Shown: positions 37,111 through 46,315, counted from the first letter of the stretch. The stretch is DNA of 64,000 nucleotides from Bradyrhizobium sp. SRS-191 (GCF_024586915.1 NZ_JANBVS010000026.1:29627-93626); one strand, 5' to 3'. Notes: generated by a model from the sequence alone, not told the origin. Made by a program: numbers and translations.

Positions 37111-37988
37111 GCACGACCGCAACAGCCGACACCTCCGACGCCCGTGCGGGCCTGTCGCTGGCGCTGCCGGCTTTGATGCTGTTCATCGGCGTCGTCGTGA
37201 TCCCGCTCGCGATGACGGTGATGCTGTCGTTCCACGATTGGGGGCAGTACAAGGGTATCGAGCCGGTCTTCATCCTGAAAAACTGGATGGAGATCATCGA
37301 CGATCCCTATTACTTGGAAATGTTCTGGCGCACCTTCCGCGTCGCCGTGCTCGCAACGCTGATCACGGCGGTGTTCGGCGTGCCCGAGGCTTACATCCTC
37401 AACCGCATGCAGGGGCCGTGGAAGGGCCTGTTCCTGCTCGTCATCATCGGCCCGCTGCTGATCTCGGTGGTGGCACGCACGCTCGGCTGGGCGCTTCTGT
37501 TCGGCGGCAACAACGGCCTCGCCAACAAGCTCTTGATGACGCTTGGGCTGGTCGATTCGCCCGTCCGTTTCATGTTCACCGAGACCGGCATGATCATCGC
37601 GCTGGCGCATGCGATGATGCCGTTCATGGTGCTCGCGGTATGGACCGCGCTGCAGCGCCTCGATCCGCAGGTCGAGAACGCGGCACTGTCGCTCGGCGCC
37701 GGTTCGCTCACCGTCGTCCGCCGCATCGTGCTGCCGCAGATCATGCCCGGTGTGCTGTCGGGCGCGATCATCGTGTTCTCGCTGTCGGCGAGCGCGTTCG
37801 CGACGCCGGCGATCATCGGCGGCCGCCGGCTGAAGGTGGCGGCGACGCTCGCCTATGACGAATTCCTCAACACGCTGAACTGGCCCCTGGGGGCTGCAGT
37901 TGCCGTGCTGCTGCTGATCGCGCTCGTCCTGATCGTGGTCGGCTCCAACGCGCTGATCGAGCGCCGCTACCAAGAGATGTTCCGATGA
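37107..37988 (+). CDS. ABC transporter permease, PotB type
   Basis: 293 aa with six helices; the inner-membrane EAA loop is 'NAALSLGAGSLTVVRRIVLPQIMPGVLSG' (read in parts). Overlaps both neighbours by 4 bp. Confidence 0.9.
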   Translation: MSTTATADTSDARAGLSLALPALMLFIGVVVIPLAMTVMLSFHDWGQYKGIEPVFILKNWMEIIDDPYYLEMFWRTFRVAVLATLITAVFGVPEAYILNRMQGPWKGLFLLVIIGPLLISVVARTLGWALLFGGNNGLANKLLMTLGLVDSPVRFMFTETGMIIALAHAMMPFMVLAVWTALQRLDPQVENAALSLGAGSLTVVRRIVLPQIMPGVLSGAIIVFSLSASAFATPAIIGGRRLKVAATLAYDEFLNTLNWPLGAAVAVLLLIALVLIVVGSNALIERRYQEMFR

Positions 37989-38794
37989 GCCGGAATGGTC
38001 CTGTGGCATTGATCTTCCACACGCTGTTCGTCGTGTTCATGGTCGCCCCGATTCTGGTCGTGTGCTGGGTCGCGTTCACGCCGGAGGGCTTCCTCTCGAT
38101 CCCGATCACGCAGTTCTCGCTGCGCTGGTTCAAGGCGCTCGCCAACTATCCGGAGTTCGTCCACGCCTTCGGCGTCAGCCTCTGGCTCGGCGCGCTGTCG
38201 TCCTGCATCGCGCTGCTGTTCGCCGTGCCGGCGGCGCTGGCGCTCAGCCGCTATCGCTTCCGCGGCCGTGACGCGCTGTCGGCGCTGTTCCTGTCGCCGC
38301 TGATGATCCCGCACGTCGTGCTCGGCATTGCCTTCCTGCGCTTCTTCACCGCGGTCGGGATCGGCGGCACCTTCGTGGCGCTGGTGATCGCTCATGTCGT
38401 GGTCGTGTTTCCGTTCGCGCTGCGGCTGACGCTGGCGTCGGCGACCGGCATGGACCGTTCGGTGGAGATGGCCGCGATCTCGCTCGGCGCTGACGGCTGG
38501 ACCATGTTCCGCCGCGTGACCTTGCCGGCGATCCTGCCCGGCATCGTCAGTGGCTGGATGCTCGCCTTCATCCAGTCGTTCGATGATCTGACCATGACCG
38601 TGTTCCTGGCGACACCCGGCACCGAGACTCTGCCGGTGCGCATGTTCCTCTACATCCAGGACAACATCGATCCGCTGGTGACATCGGTATCCGCCAGCGT
38701 CATCGCCATTACCATGACCGTCCTTGTTCTGCTCGACCGCCTGTACGGGCTCGACCGCGTGCTGACCGCCAAGGGCGGCGACGCAGGACGATAG
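37985..38794 (+). CDS. ABC transporter permease, PotC type
   Basis: 269 aa, six helices; EAA loop 'MAAISLGADGWTMFRRVTLP'. Pairs with the PotB-type permease. Start ATG overlaps the preceding stop. Confidence 0.9.
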   Translation: MSRNGPVALIFHTLFVVFMVAPILVVCWVAFTPEGFLSIPITQFSLRWFKALANYPEFVHAFGVSLWLGALSSCIALLFAVPAALALSRYRFRGRDALSALFLSPLMIPHVVLGIAFLRFFTAVGIGGTFVALVIAHVVVVFPFALRLTLASATGMDRSVEMAAISLGADGWTMFRRVTLPAILPGIVSGWMLAFIQSFDDLTMTVFLATPGTETLPVRMFLYIQDNIDPLVTSVSASVIAITMTVLVLLDRLYGLDRVLTAKGGDAGR

Positions 38795-38802
38795 GAGACA
38801 TT

Positions 38803-39942
38803 ATGATGAAAGACTACGACGTCGCCGTCGTCGGCGGCGGCCTACTCGGCTCCGCGATCGCCTGGGGACTGGGCCGGCTCGGCCAGCGCGTCGCCGTGCT
38901 GGACGAGGGCGATATCGCCAAGCGCGCCTCGCGCGCGAATTTCGCGCTGGTGTGGGTGCAGAGCAAGGGCCTGGGCATGCCGGCCTATACCGGCTGGACG
39001 GTGCGCGGCTCCAAGGCCTGGCCGAAGCTCGCTGAGGAGCTCAAGGCGCAGACCGGGCTCGACGTGGTGCTGCAGCAGAACGGCGGCTTTCATCTCACCC
39101 TGGGGGAAGCCGAGTACGAGCAGCGGACGCAGCTCGTCGCGCGCATGCACAACCAGGTCGGCGCCGCGGACTATCAGATGGAGATGCTGTCGGTCACCGA
39201 GGTGAAGAAGATGCTGCCGCTGATCGGCCCGGAGGTCTCCGGCGGCAGCTTCTGTCCCTATGATGGCCATGTGAATTCGCTGCGCACCTTCCGTGCGCTG
39301 CATGCCGGCATGAAGCAGTTCGGCGTCGACTATTTGCCGGAGCGCGCGGTGAGTGCGATCGCCCGCGATGGCGATGAGTTCAGGCTGACGTCGGCGCAAG
39401 GCGAGATCCGTGCGGCGAAGGTCGTGCTCGCGGCGGGCAACGCCAACCAGACGCTGGCGCCGATGGTCGGGCTGTCCGCGCCGATGGGACCGACGCGCGG
39501 CCAGATCGTCGTCACCGAGCGCACCATGCCGTTCCTGCCGCATCCCCTGACCACCATCCGCCAGACCGACGAGGGGACGGTGATGATCGGCGACAGCAAG
39601 GAGGACGAGCTCGACGATCGCGTCCAGAACCACCCGATCAACGCCGTGATGTCCGATCGCGCCCAGCGCACCTTCCCGCATCTGGCGCGGCTCAACGTCG
39701 TCAGGAGCTGGAGCGGCATTCGCGTGATGCCGAAGGATGGCTTTCCGATCTACGAGCAGTCGCAGACCCATCCCGGCGCCTTCGTCGCCTGCTGCCATTC
39801 CGGCGTGACGCTCGCCGCCAACCACGCCTTCGAGATCGCGCGCATGGTGAAGGAGGGCGCGCTGGACGAAGAGCTGGTCGGCGCATTCACCGCCAAGCGC
39901 TTTGAGACCGCGGCTGGAGTCGGCGGCAGTGGCTACTACTGA
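38803..39942 (+). CDS. FAD-dependent amine/imino-acid dehydrogenase subunit (DAO family, first)
   Basis: 379 aa. The FAD-binding motif 'YDVAVVGGGLLGSAIAWGLG' is N-terminal, and 'RSWSGIRVMPKDGFPIYEQS' with 'CHSGVTLAANHAFEIARM' (each in part) fits the DAO/GlyOx fold. The ribosome site AGGAG lies 8 bp after the last permease gene. In opine oxidases, hydrogen-cyanide synthase (HcnC) and related proline dehydrogenases a DAO-type subunit works with a HcnB-like and a small 2Fe-2S subunit, both of which follow here. Oxidises the C-N bond of an amine or opine-type substrate; substrate not proven. Confidence 0.8.
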   Translation: MMKDYDVAVVGGGLLGSAIAWGLGRLGQRVAVLDEGDIAKRASRANFALVWVQSKGLGMPAYTGWTVRGSKAWPKLAEELKAQTGLDVVLQQNGGFHLTLGEAEYEQRTQLVARMHNQVGAADYQMEMLSVTEVKKMLPLIGPEVSGGSFCPYDGHVNSLRTFRALHAGMKQFGVDYLPERAVSAIARDGDEFRLTSAQGEIRAAKVVLAAGNANQTLAPMVGLSAPMGPTRGQIVVTERTMPFLPHPLTTIRQTDEGTVMIGDSKEDELDDRVQNHPINAVMSDRAQRTFPHLARLNVVRSWSGIRVMPKDGFPIYEQSQTHPGAFVACCHSGVTLAANHAFEIARMVKEGALDEELVGAFTAKRFETAAGVGGSGYY

Positions 39943-39973
39943 GATGACGGCGCAAGGCGCCATGGAGACGACG

Positions 39974-40270
39974 ATGTTCAAACGAGCTGAAGGTGATGCG
40001 AGGCGATCGGTGACGATCCATGTCGAGGGCCATCCGATCACTGCGCGCGAAGGCGACACGGTGTCGGCGGCGCTGCTCGCCTCTGGCCTCGACGTCCGGC
40101 GTGCGACCGCGGTGAGCGGCGCGAAGCGGCTGCCTTACTGCATGATGGGCGTGTGCTTCGACTGCCTCGTCACCATCGATGGTGTCGGCAACCGCCAGGG
40201 CTGCCTCGTGCCGGTGGCCGAGGGCATGCAGATCGATATCCAAAAGGGCAAGCGGGAGATCGGCAAATGA
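39974..40270 (+). CDS. Small 2Fe-2S ferredoxin-like subunit (HcnA-like)
   Basis: 98 aa from ATG 39974, supported by GGAG six bases upstream; ATGs at 39944 and 39962 are also in frame. The plant-type [2Fe-2S] Cys pattern is C-x4-C-x2-C in 'YCMMGVCFDCLVTIDG' with a fourth Cys in 'NRQGCLVPV'. Transfers electrons within the flavin dehydrogenase complex. Overlaps the next gene by 4 bp. Confidence 0.85.
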   Translation: MFKRAEGDARRSVTIHVEGHPITAREGDTVSAALLASGLDVRRATAVSGAKRLPYCMMGVCFDCLVTIDGVGNRQGCLVPVAEGMQIDIQKGKREIGK

Positions 40271-41670
40271 GCGCCGTGCCGAAGCATGAGAACTATGACG
40301 TCGTGGTGATCGGCGCCGGTCCCGCGGGCCTCGCCGCAGCGGAAATGACCGCTGGTTTCGCCCTTTCCACGCTGCTGCTCGACGAGAATGCCGGTCCCGG
40401 TGGCCAGGTCTGGCGCGCGATCAACTCGACGCCCGTGAAGAGCGAAGCGCTGCTCGGTTCCGACTACTGGTCCGGTGCCGAGATCGCCAAGGCGGCGCGC
40501 GACAGCGGCGCGGAGATCATTCATCGGGCCACGGTGTGGAGCCTGGACCGCAATCTTGAGATCGGCGTCTCGGTCGGCGGCGGCTCGGCCTTCATCAAGG
40601 CCAAGCGGGTGATCATCGCGACGGGCGCGCAGGAGCGTCCGTTCCCGATTCCCGGTTGGACGTTGCCCGGCGTGATGACGGCCGGTGCGGCACAGACGAT
40701 GCTGAAATCCTCAGGCTTGGTGCCGGATTGTCCGACGGTGCTGGCCGGGCAGGGACCGCTGCTGTGGCTGCTCGCGGCGCAGATCTTGCGTCTCGGTGGC
40801 CGCATCGATCACATCCTCGACACCACTCCGCGCGCCAACTACATCGCGGCGCTGCCTCATGCGTTCGCGTTCTTCACTTCACCCTATTTCGGCAAGGGGC
40901 TCGCGATGATGCGCGAGGTGCGCGCGAAGGTGCGCGTCACCAGCGGCGTGACCGAACTGGCTGCCTCGGGCAACGGCAAGCTCGAGAGCGTGACCTATGT
41001 TGCGGGCGGCAAGCGCGAGACGCTGCCCGCCGAGCTTCTGCTGCTGCATCAGGGCGTGGTGCCCAACGTCAATCTGGCGATGGCTGCGGGCGTCGAGCAT
41101 CGCTGGAACGAGCTGCAGCTGTGCTGGACTCCGGTGCTGGACGCCTTCGGCAATAGCTCGATCGCCGGCATCGCGATCGCGGGCGACGGTGCGGGCATCG
41201 GTGGAGCGCAGGCGGCCGTGTGGCGTGGTCGCGCTGCGGCAGGAAGCGCAATCAAGGCAGCGCGGTCCAATGCCAAGGTGTCTGATGTTTCCCCGCAATT
41301 GAGGCGCGCCGAGCGTGGCCGCGCCTTTCTCGACGTGCTGTTCCAGCCCGCAAAGCAGTTCCGCATCCCGCAGGGCGACACCATCGTCTGCCGCTGCGAG
41401 GAGATCACGGCCAAGGACGTCCTCGACTCCGTGGCGATCGGCGCGACCGGGCCGAACCAGCTCAAGGCCTATCGCCGCACCGGCATGGGTCCGTGCCAGG
41501 GCCGGCTGTGCGGTCTGACCGTCACCGAGCTGATGGCCGAGGCCCGCGGCAAGACTCCGCAGGAGATCGGCTATTATCGTCTGCGCGCGCCGGTGAAGCC
41601 GATCATGCTCTCGGAACTCGCCAGCCTGCCGAAGAATGACGAGGCCACCAAGGCCGTGGTGCGCGGATGA
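40267..41670 (+). CDS. NAD(P)/FAD oxidoreductase subunit with BFD-like 2Fe-2S domain (HcnB/OoxA-like)
   Basis: 467 aa from ATG 40267, overlapping the previous stop; a longer track from 40153 lies inside the neighbour. N-terminal FAD motif 'YDVVVIGAGPAGLAAAEMTAG' (in part), second dinucleotide fold near 'PTVLAGQGPLLWLLAAQIL', and C-terminal BFD-type Cys set 'VCRCEEI' and 'GPCQGRLCGLTVTELM'. Same architecture as HcnB and octopine oxidase subunit OoxA. Confidence 0.85.
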   Translation: MSAVPKHENYDVVVIGAGPAGLAAAEMTAGFALSTLLLDENAGPGGQVWRAINSTPVKSEALLGSDYWSGAEIAKAARDSGAEIIHRATVWSLDRNLEIGVSVGGGSAFIKAKRVIIATGAQERPFPIPGWTLPGVMTAGAAQTMLKSSGLVPDCPTVLAGQGPLLWLLAAQILRLGGRIDHILDTTPRANYIAALPHAFAFFTSPYFGKGLAMMREVRAKVRVTSGVTELAASGNGKLESVTYVAGGKRETLPAELLLLHQGVVPNVNLAMAAGVEHRWNELQLCWTPVLDAFGNSSIAGIAIAGDGAGIGGAQAAVWRGRAAAGSAIKAARSNAKVSDVSPQLRRAERGRAFLDVLFQPAKQFRIPQGDTIVCRCEEITAKDVLDSVAIGATGPNQLKAYRRTGMGPCQGRLCGLTVTELMAEARGKTPQEIGYYRLRAPVKPIMLSELASLPKNDEATKAVVRG

Positions 41671-41806
41671 TCAGAGGCGTGTGGCATTCCCCAATCGTTG
41701 TTGCTGCCGAGCGAACGTCGCATCGGCATCTGCGAAAGACGAGCCGCACGCGAATCTGCCTTTCTGGAATGTGGGTGACAACCGACGGTCGGGAGCGCAA
41801 TCGACG

Positions 41807-42955
41807 ATGAGTCAGTTGAGAGACTGGACATTGGTGGATGTCATCATCATCGGTGGCGGCATCCATGGCTGCTCCACCGCGCTGCATCTCTGTCTCGCTG
41901 GGTTGAAGCCGGTACTGATCGAGAAGGACTATGCCGGCCGTCACGCTTCCGGCGTCAATGCCGGCGGCGTCCGGCAACTTGCGCGCGATGTCGCGGAAAT
42001 TCCGCTCTCGATCCGCTCGATGGGGATCTGGGAAAACATTGCCGATCTCGTCGACGACGATTGCGGCTTCGAAAGCCACGGCCAGGTGCTGGTCGCCGAG
42101 AACGAAGCCGAGCTGGCGGACTTCCGTGCTCGCGTCGCCGATTTGAACGCGCGTGGCTTCACTCATGAGGAGCTGATCGACGGCGCCGAGCTGCGCCGGC
42201 TGGTGCCGGCGGTAGCGGAGAGCTGTCCGGGCGGCGTGGTTTCGCGGCGGGACGGCGCGGCGCAGCCTGCCCGGACCACCGCCGCATTCCGCCGCAAGGC
42301 CGAGCAGCTCGGTGCGATCATTCATGAGGGCGTGCCCGCGACCAACATCCGCAAGGACGGCAAGCTCTGGCGAGTCGATGTCGGCAGCGAGAGGTACGCT
42401 GCGCCGGCGCTGGTCAATGCCGCCGGCGCATGGGCCGGGCACATTTCTGCCGAGCTCTATGAGGGCGTTGCCGTCGAGACCATCGCGCCGATGCTGATGA
42501 TCACCTCCCCTGTCCCCCACTTCATCGATCCCGTCGTGATCTTGCGCGGCCGCAAGCTTTCCTTCAAGCAGTTCAAGAACGGCACCGTGCTGATCGGCGG
42601 CGGCCATCTCGCGACGCCCTACAAGGAGCTCAACGAAACCGTACTCGACTGGCGCAAATTGGCCGAGAGCGCACGCACTGTGTTTGAGCTGTTTGCGGTG
42701 ATGCGCAGCGCTACCATCGTGCGCGCCTGGGCCGGCATCGAGGCCCGCATGCCCGACGACATCCCGGTGTTCGGCCCGAGCGCCGTGCATGAGGGGCTGT
42801 ATCATCAGTTCGGCTTCTCGGCGCATGGTTTCCAGCTCGGCCCTGGCGCCGGGGCCGTGATGGCCGAGCTGATCGCCCATGGCGGCACCCAAACTCCCAT
42901 CGGGGGGCTCAACATCAGCCGCTTCAGCAAACCAACCCCTTCGGCAACAGCATGA
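41807..42955 (+). CDS. FAD-dependent oxidoreductase, DAO family (second)
   Basis: 382 aa from ATG 41807, where the FAD motif 'DVIIIGGGIHGCSTALHL' starts near residue 10; the frame open from 41636 has no support. 'GRHASGVNAGGVRQLARD' and 'FGFSAHGFQLGPGAGAVMAEL', in part, match the DAO family of amine oxidoreductases and opine oxidase subunit OoxB/NoxB. A second DAO subunit in the operon suggests either an alternative beta subunit with another specificity or a separate oxidase. Separated by 136 bp from the preceding gene; ends 7 bp before RidA. Confidence 0.8.
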   Translation: MSQLRDWTLVDVIIIGGGIHGCSTALHLCLAGLKPVLIEKDYAGRHASGVNAGGVRQLARDVAEIPLSIRSMGIWENIADLVDDDCGFESHGQVLVAENEAELADFRARVADLNARGFTHEELIDGAELRRLVPAVAESCPGGVVSRRDGAAQPARTTAAFRRKAEQLGAIIHEGVPATNIRKDGKLWRVDVGSERYAAPALVNAAGAWAGHISAELYEGVAVETIAPMLMITSPVPHFIDPVVILRGRKLSFKQFKNGTVLIGGGHLATPYKELNETVLDWRKLAESARTVFELFAVMRSATIVRAWAGIEARMPDDIPVFGPSAVHEGLYHQFGFSAHGFQLGPGAGAVMAELIAHGGTQTPIGGLNISRFSKPTPSATA

Positions 42956-42962
42956 GGACAGT

Positions 42963-43310
42963 ATGACCATCACCCGCAAGATCCGCTCGGCCATTCATCA
43001 CCGCATCGTCGAGGCCAACGGCTTCGTCTTCATCGGCGGCACCATCGCCGACGACACCTCGGTCTCGATGGGCGAGCAGACGCGGAACATCCTCGGCAAG
43101 ATCGACGGCTTCCTCAAGGAAGCGGGCACCGACAAGTCGCGCGTCGTCTCCGGCCAGATCTTCGTCACGGATCTCTCGAAGAAGAAGGAGATGGACGCGG
43201 CCTGGACCGAGTTCTTCGGCGACGATCTGCCGGTCCGCGCCACGGTCGGCGTCTCCGACCTCGGCGGCGGCGCGTTGATCGAGATCGTGATCACCGCGGT
43301 CAAAGGCTGA
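42963..43310 (+). CDS. ridA: RidA/YjgF family enamine/imine deaminase
   Basis: 115 aa from ATG 42963 behind GAGGACAG. 'GFVFIGGTIADD', 'SRVVSGQIFVTDLSKKKEMD' in part, and the conserved Arg in 'PVRATVGVSDL' with terminal 'ALIEIVITAVKG' match RidA. RidA hydrolyses reactive imines or enamines formed by PLP and flavin enzymes, which fits its place after the dehydrogenase genes. Last gene before a strong hairpin. Confidence 0.85.
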   Translation: MTITRKIRSAIHHRIVEANGFVFIGGTIADDTSVSMGEQTRNILGKIDGFLKEAGTDKSRVVSGQIFVTDLSKKKEMDAAWTEFFGDDLPVRATVGVSDLGGGALIEIVITAVKG

Positions 43311-43338
43311 GCAGCGCAATCAGACGGTCGGTCTCTTG

Positions 43339-43368
43339 ATGACGCGCGGAGCTTGCTCCGCGCGTCAT
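43339..43368 (+). terminator. Strong hairpin after ridA
   Basis: Perfect inverted repeat: 43339-43352 pairs with 43355-43368, followed by TTGCTTTCC. It closes the OccR-linked operon; a weak U-run suggests a rho-independent or RNA-stabilising end. Confidence 0.75.
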
Positions 43369-43438
43369 TTGCTTTCCTCGCGATTTCGATCAAACATGGC
43401 GCATCTCGTCACCGCTTTCGCTGAGGGAAGCCGCCCGC

Positions 43439-44830
43439 ATGATCGACGCGCCCAGCCTGCCATCTCCCTCCGCCGGCCTGGATGCGGTGTTCGCTCACAT
43501 CGACAGCCGCAAGCAGGATTTCCTCGCGCGCGTCATGGACTATGTCCGCCATCCCTCGATCAGCGCGCACAATGTCGGCATCACCGAGGTGGCCGCGTTG
43601 CTGGTGACGATGCTGCGGGAGATCGGGCTCGAGGCCGACACGGTGCCGACGGCGGGGCATCCGATGGTGCTGGGGCGCTGGCACAACAAGCCTGATGCGC
43701 CGACCGTGCTGCTCTATGGCCATTACGACGTGCAGCCGCCGGACCCGCTCGATCTGTGGCTGAGCCCGCCGTTCGAGCCGACGATCCGCGACGGCCGAAT
43801 CTATGCGCGCGGTATCGGCGACAACAAGGGCCAGCATTTCGCGCAGCTGATGGCGATCGAATCCCATCTCAAGGTGCATGGCGAGCTGCCCTGCAACGTC
43901 ATCGTGTTGCTCGAAGGCGAGGAGGAAATCGGCAGCCCCCGCATCGCCGACTTCGTCGCCGCGCATCGTGAGCGGCTGAAGGCCGATTTCGTGGTCACTG
44001 CTGACGGCCCGATGCATCCCTCGGGACGGCCGACGATGACCTATGGTGTCCGCGGCATGTGCTCGTTCGAGCTGCGCGCCCGGCATGCGAATCGTGACGT
44101 GCATTCCGGCAATCTCGGCGGCATCGTACCGAACCCGATCTGGACCCTGGTGCATCTGCTCGGCACCATGAAGAACGCCGCCGGCGAGATCACCATCGAA
44201 GGTCTGCATGCCGCGATTGTCCCGCCCGGCGAGCTCGATGTCGCGGCCGTGAAGCGCCTGCCGCTCGATCTCGACGCCGCCAAGGCGAGCCTCGGTCTCA
44301 ACCGCCTCGATGCGCCGGCCGAACGCGGCTACTACGAAAGGCTGATGTTCCATCCGACGCTGACCATCAACGGCTTTCATGGCGGCTATGGCGGACCGGG
44401 CAGCAAGACTGTCCTTCCTTGCGAGGCCTTCGTAAAGTGCGACATCCGCCTGGTCGAGGCGATGACGCCCGATGACGTGCTCGCGAAGGTCGAGGCGCAT
44501 GTGAAGAAGCACGCGCCAGAGGTCGAGTTCATCCCGCGCGGGGGCATGCTGCCGTCGCGCGTGCCGCTCGATTCGCCATTCGCGGCGATTATCCGCGATG
44601 CGATCGCGCTGGCGCAAGGCGTGAGGCCGCTCGAATTCCCCTGCACCGGCGGCAGCCTGCCGGACTACGTCTTCACCAAGATCCTCGGCGTGCCCGCCTT
44701 CGTCGTCCCCTACGCGAATGCCGACGAGGCCAACCATGCGCCGAATGAGAACATGACAATTGATTGCTTTCATAACGGAATCCGAACCGGAGCGGCGCTG
44801 CTCGACCGCGTTGGCGCGAGCCGTGGCTGA
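43439..44830 (+). CDS. M20-family metallopeptidase (dipeptidase-like)
   Basis: 463 aa. Metal ligands in 'LLYGHYDVQPPDPLDLW' (His, Asp), 'GRIYARGIGDNKGQ' (Asp), 'LLEGEEEIGSP' (Glu-Glu) and the dimerisation domain around 'MCSFELRARHANRDVHSGN', in part. Hydrolyses dipeptides or N-acyl amino acids in the cytoplasm. Lies 70 bp after the hairpin terminator, so possibly separate from the preceding operon although its substrate class would fit. Confidence 0.85.
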   Translation: MIDAPSLPSPSAGLDAVFAHIDSRKQDFLARVMDYVRHPSISAHNVGITEVAALLVTMLREIGLEADTVPTAGHPMVLGRWHNKPDAPTVLLYGHYDVQPPDPLDLWLSPPFEPTIRDGRIYARGIGDNKGQHFAQLMAIESHLKVHGELPCNVIVLLEGEEEIGSPRIADFVAAHRERLKADFVVTADGPMHPSGRPTMTYGVRGMCSFELRARHANRDVHSGNLGGIVPNPIWTLVHLLGTMKNAAGEITIEGLHAAIVPPGELDVAAVKRLPLDLDAAKASLGLNRLDAPAERGYYERLMFHPTLTINGFHGGYGGPGSKTVLPCEAFVKCDIRLVEAMTPDDVLAKVEAHVKKHAPEVEFIPRGGMLPSRVPLDSPFAAIIRDAIALAQGVRPLEFPCTGGSLPDYVFTKILGVPAFVVPYANADEANHAPNENMTIDCFHNGIRTGAALLDRVGASRG

Positions 44831-45033
44831 TGCTGGCGCCCGCTCATCACGATTTTTTGCGCCGCCGGTGTGGTCATCGCGCGGCCACGAAACGATGGCA
44901 TTGAGCCCGCGTTCCCTGATGGTGCGGTCCGAATCGATCACGCGCGGCGACATCGCGCATGGATTAACGCAGTTGATATCGCCTAATCTCGATGCGAATT
45001 AGTAACCGTGGCTTCAGGGCTCGGAGCTGGCAG

Positions 45034-45267
45034 ATGCACGACCCCGTTGACCTTTCGCGTGATCATACGAGTTCCATCGGAGCCGCCGCGCATGGCGAGC
45101 TGGAGAGCGCCGCGGCCGTGACGATCGCGCCTGAGATCCAGCTCGACAAACTCCCCGCCATCGGTGCGACGACGGAGTGTCACGACGCGACCGATGCGCG
45201 TGACGACCGTGACGGCTCGGAGCGCACCGCAAAGCCCGGGCTCGTCACGCCGACGATGTGGCGGTGA
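45034..45267 (+). CDS. Hypothetical hydrophilic protein, 77 aa
   Basis: ATG at 45034 follows GGAGCTGGCAG. Acidic/Thr/Ala-rich and without hydrophobic core; no family. May be non-coding. The stretch 44831-45033 before it holds nothing recognisable. Confidence 0.3.
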   Translation: MHDPVDLSRDHTSSIGAAAHGELESAAAVTIAPEIQLDKLPAIGATTECHDATDARDDRDGSERTAKPGLVTPTMWR

Positions 45268-45294
45268 ACCGCGCCCTGACCTCGCAGGCGCCGA

Positions 45295-45453
45295 TCAGGA
45301 CTTGCGTTCCGTCGGCGCCGTGACCGGATCAGCCGTCCCCCCTGACGATCTCTGGTCCTGCTGCTTCAGCTGCTTCTCGATCGTTTCGCGCGAGCCCTCA
45401 GCCGGCTCCTTGTCGAATGGGCTCTGTCGTTCCTGCGTGGGCTGCTCCTTCAT
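45295..45453 (-). CDS. Small hydrophilic stress-type protein, 52 aa
   Basis: A short frame easily missed by gene finders. ATG at 45453 is preceded by AAGGAGAGCGAG; an in-frame ATG lies six codons upstream. The product is Gln/Glu/Lys/Arg/Pro-rich ('KEQPTQERQSPFDKEPAEG', 'ETIEKQLKQQDQRSSGG') and certainly soluble or disordered. A consensus EcfG promoter lies 27 bp upstream, the best evidence that it is a real gene. Confidence 0.65.
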   Translation of the reverse strand: MKEQPTQERQSPFDKEPAEGSRETIEKQLKQQDQRSSGGTADPVTAPTERKS

Positions 45454-45479
45454 CTCGCTCTCCTTCTGCATGTGAGGCG

Positions 45480-45504
45480 AACGGCGGCGTGGGGGAGGCG
45501 TTCC
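45480..45504 (-). promoter_or_regulatory. Consensus EcfG promoter (minus strand)
   Basis: Minus strand GGAAC, 16-base spacer, CGTT: an exact match to the alphaproteobacterial general stress response consensus. Directs transcription of the 52-aa gene. Confidence 0.75.
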
Positions 45505-45555
45505 AACCAGCTACGTGGTCCGCGCGGCGTGCGACAAAGAAGCGGCGGCCGGATT

Positions 45556-45581
45556 GGAACGTTCGGCCGGAGCGGCCGGTT
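45556..45581 (+). promoter_or_regulatory. Possible EcfG promoter (plus strand)
   Basis: Plus strand GGAAC, 17-base spacer, GGTT; one base off the CGTT consensus. About 48 bp before the ferritin-like gene, back to back with the promoter at 45480. Confidence 0.4.
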
Positions 45582-45629
45582 GGGCGGACAGGAGTTACGC
45601 TCTCACCAACGACAACAGGAACGCGAGAC

Positions 45630-46130
45630 ATGAGCAACAAAGCGCGGGATATTTTCATCCTCGGCCTCCGCAACGCCCATGCCATGGAGATTCAGGCGCG
45701 GGAATTGATGGAGCGGCAGTCCGAGCGGATGGACGACTATCCGGAGGTCAAGGCAAAGCTGCAGACGCATCTGCAGGAAACCAATGAGCAGTTGAAGCGA
45801 CTCGAGCAGTGCCTGAGCGCATGTGGCGAGAGCAACTCGACGCTCAAGGACACGATGCAGTCCGGGATGGCCAATCTGATGGCCATGGGACATGCGATGT
45901 CCGGCGACGAGATCCTGAAGAACACCTTCGCCAACAACGCGTTCGAAAATTTCGAGATCGCCGCCTACAAGTCGCTGATCGCGCTCTGCGGCGCTGCCGG
46001 CGTCGAGGAAGCCCGTGGTCCGCTGCAGCAGTCGCTGCAGGAGGAGGAGCGGATGGCGGAGTGGGTGGATTCCAACGTCGAGAAGGTCACGCTGCAATTC
46101 GTCCAGCACGAGGAGCGGCAGGCAGCCTGA
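45630..46130 (+). CDS. DUF892 (YciE/YciF) ferritin-like protein
   Basis: 166 aa from ATG 45630, following 'aggaacgcgagac'; the longer frame from 45417 is not supported. 'IFILGLRNAHAMEIQARELMERQ', in part, 'HLQETNEQLKRLEQCL' and 'NFEIAAYKSLIALCGAAG' show the four-helix bundle with Glu/His di-metal positions of the DUF892 family. Members are induced by osmotic, desiccation and general stress; molecular activity is not settled. Confidence 0.85.
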   Translation: MSNKARDIFILGLRNAHAMEIQARELMERQSERMDDYPEVKAKLQTHLQETNEQLKRLEQCLSACGESNSTLKDTMQSGMANLMAMGHAMSGDEILKNTFANNAFENFEIAAYKSLIALCGAAGVEEARGPLQQSLQEEERMAEWVDSNVEKVTLQFVQHEERQAA

Positions 46131-46315
46131 TCGGCGGTATCTCGAGGCTGGTTCGGGAACCCGTCAACTTGACAGCAACCTCCGGTATCATCCGGATACC
46201 CGCGACTCAGTTGATGAGGTACACCAGATCCAGCCCTTCTTGGGGCGTTTCCTCCCTGGACTTGGGCCGCCTGCACGGAATGTGCGGGCGGCTTCTTTCT
46301 TTGGAGGTTGGCCGG

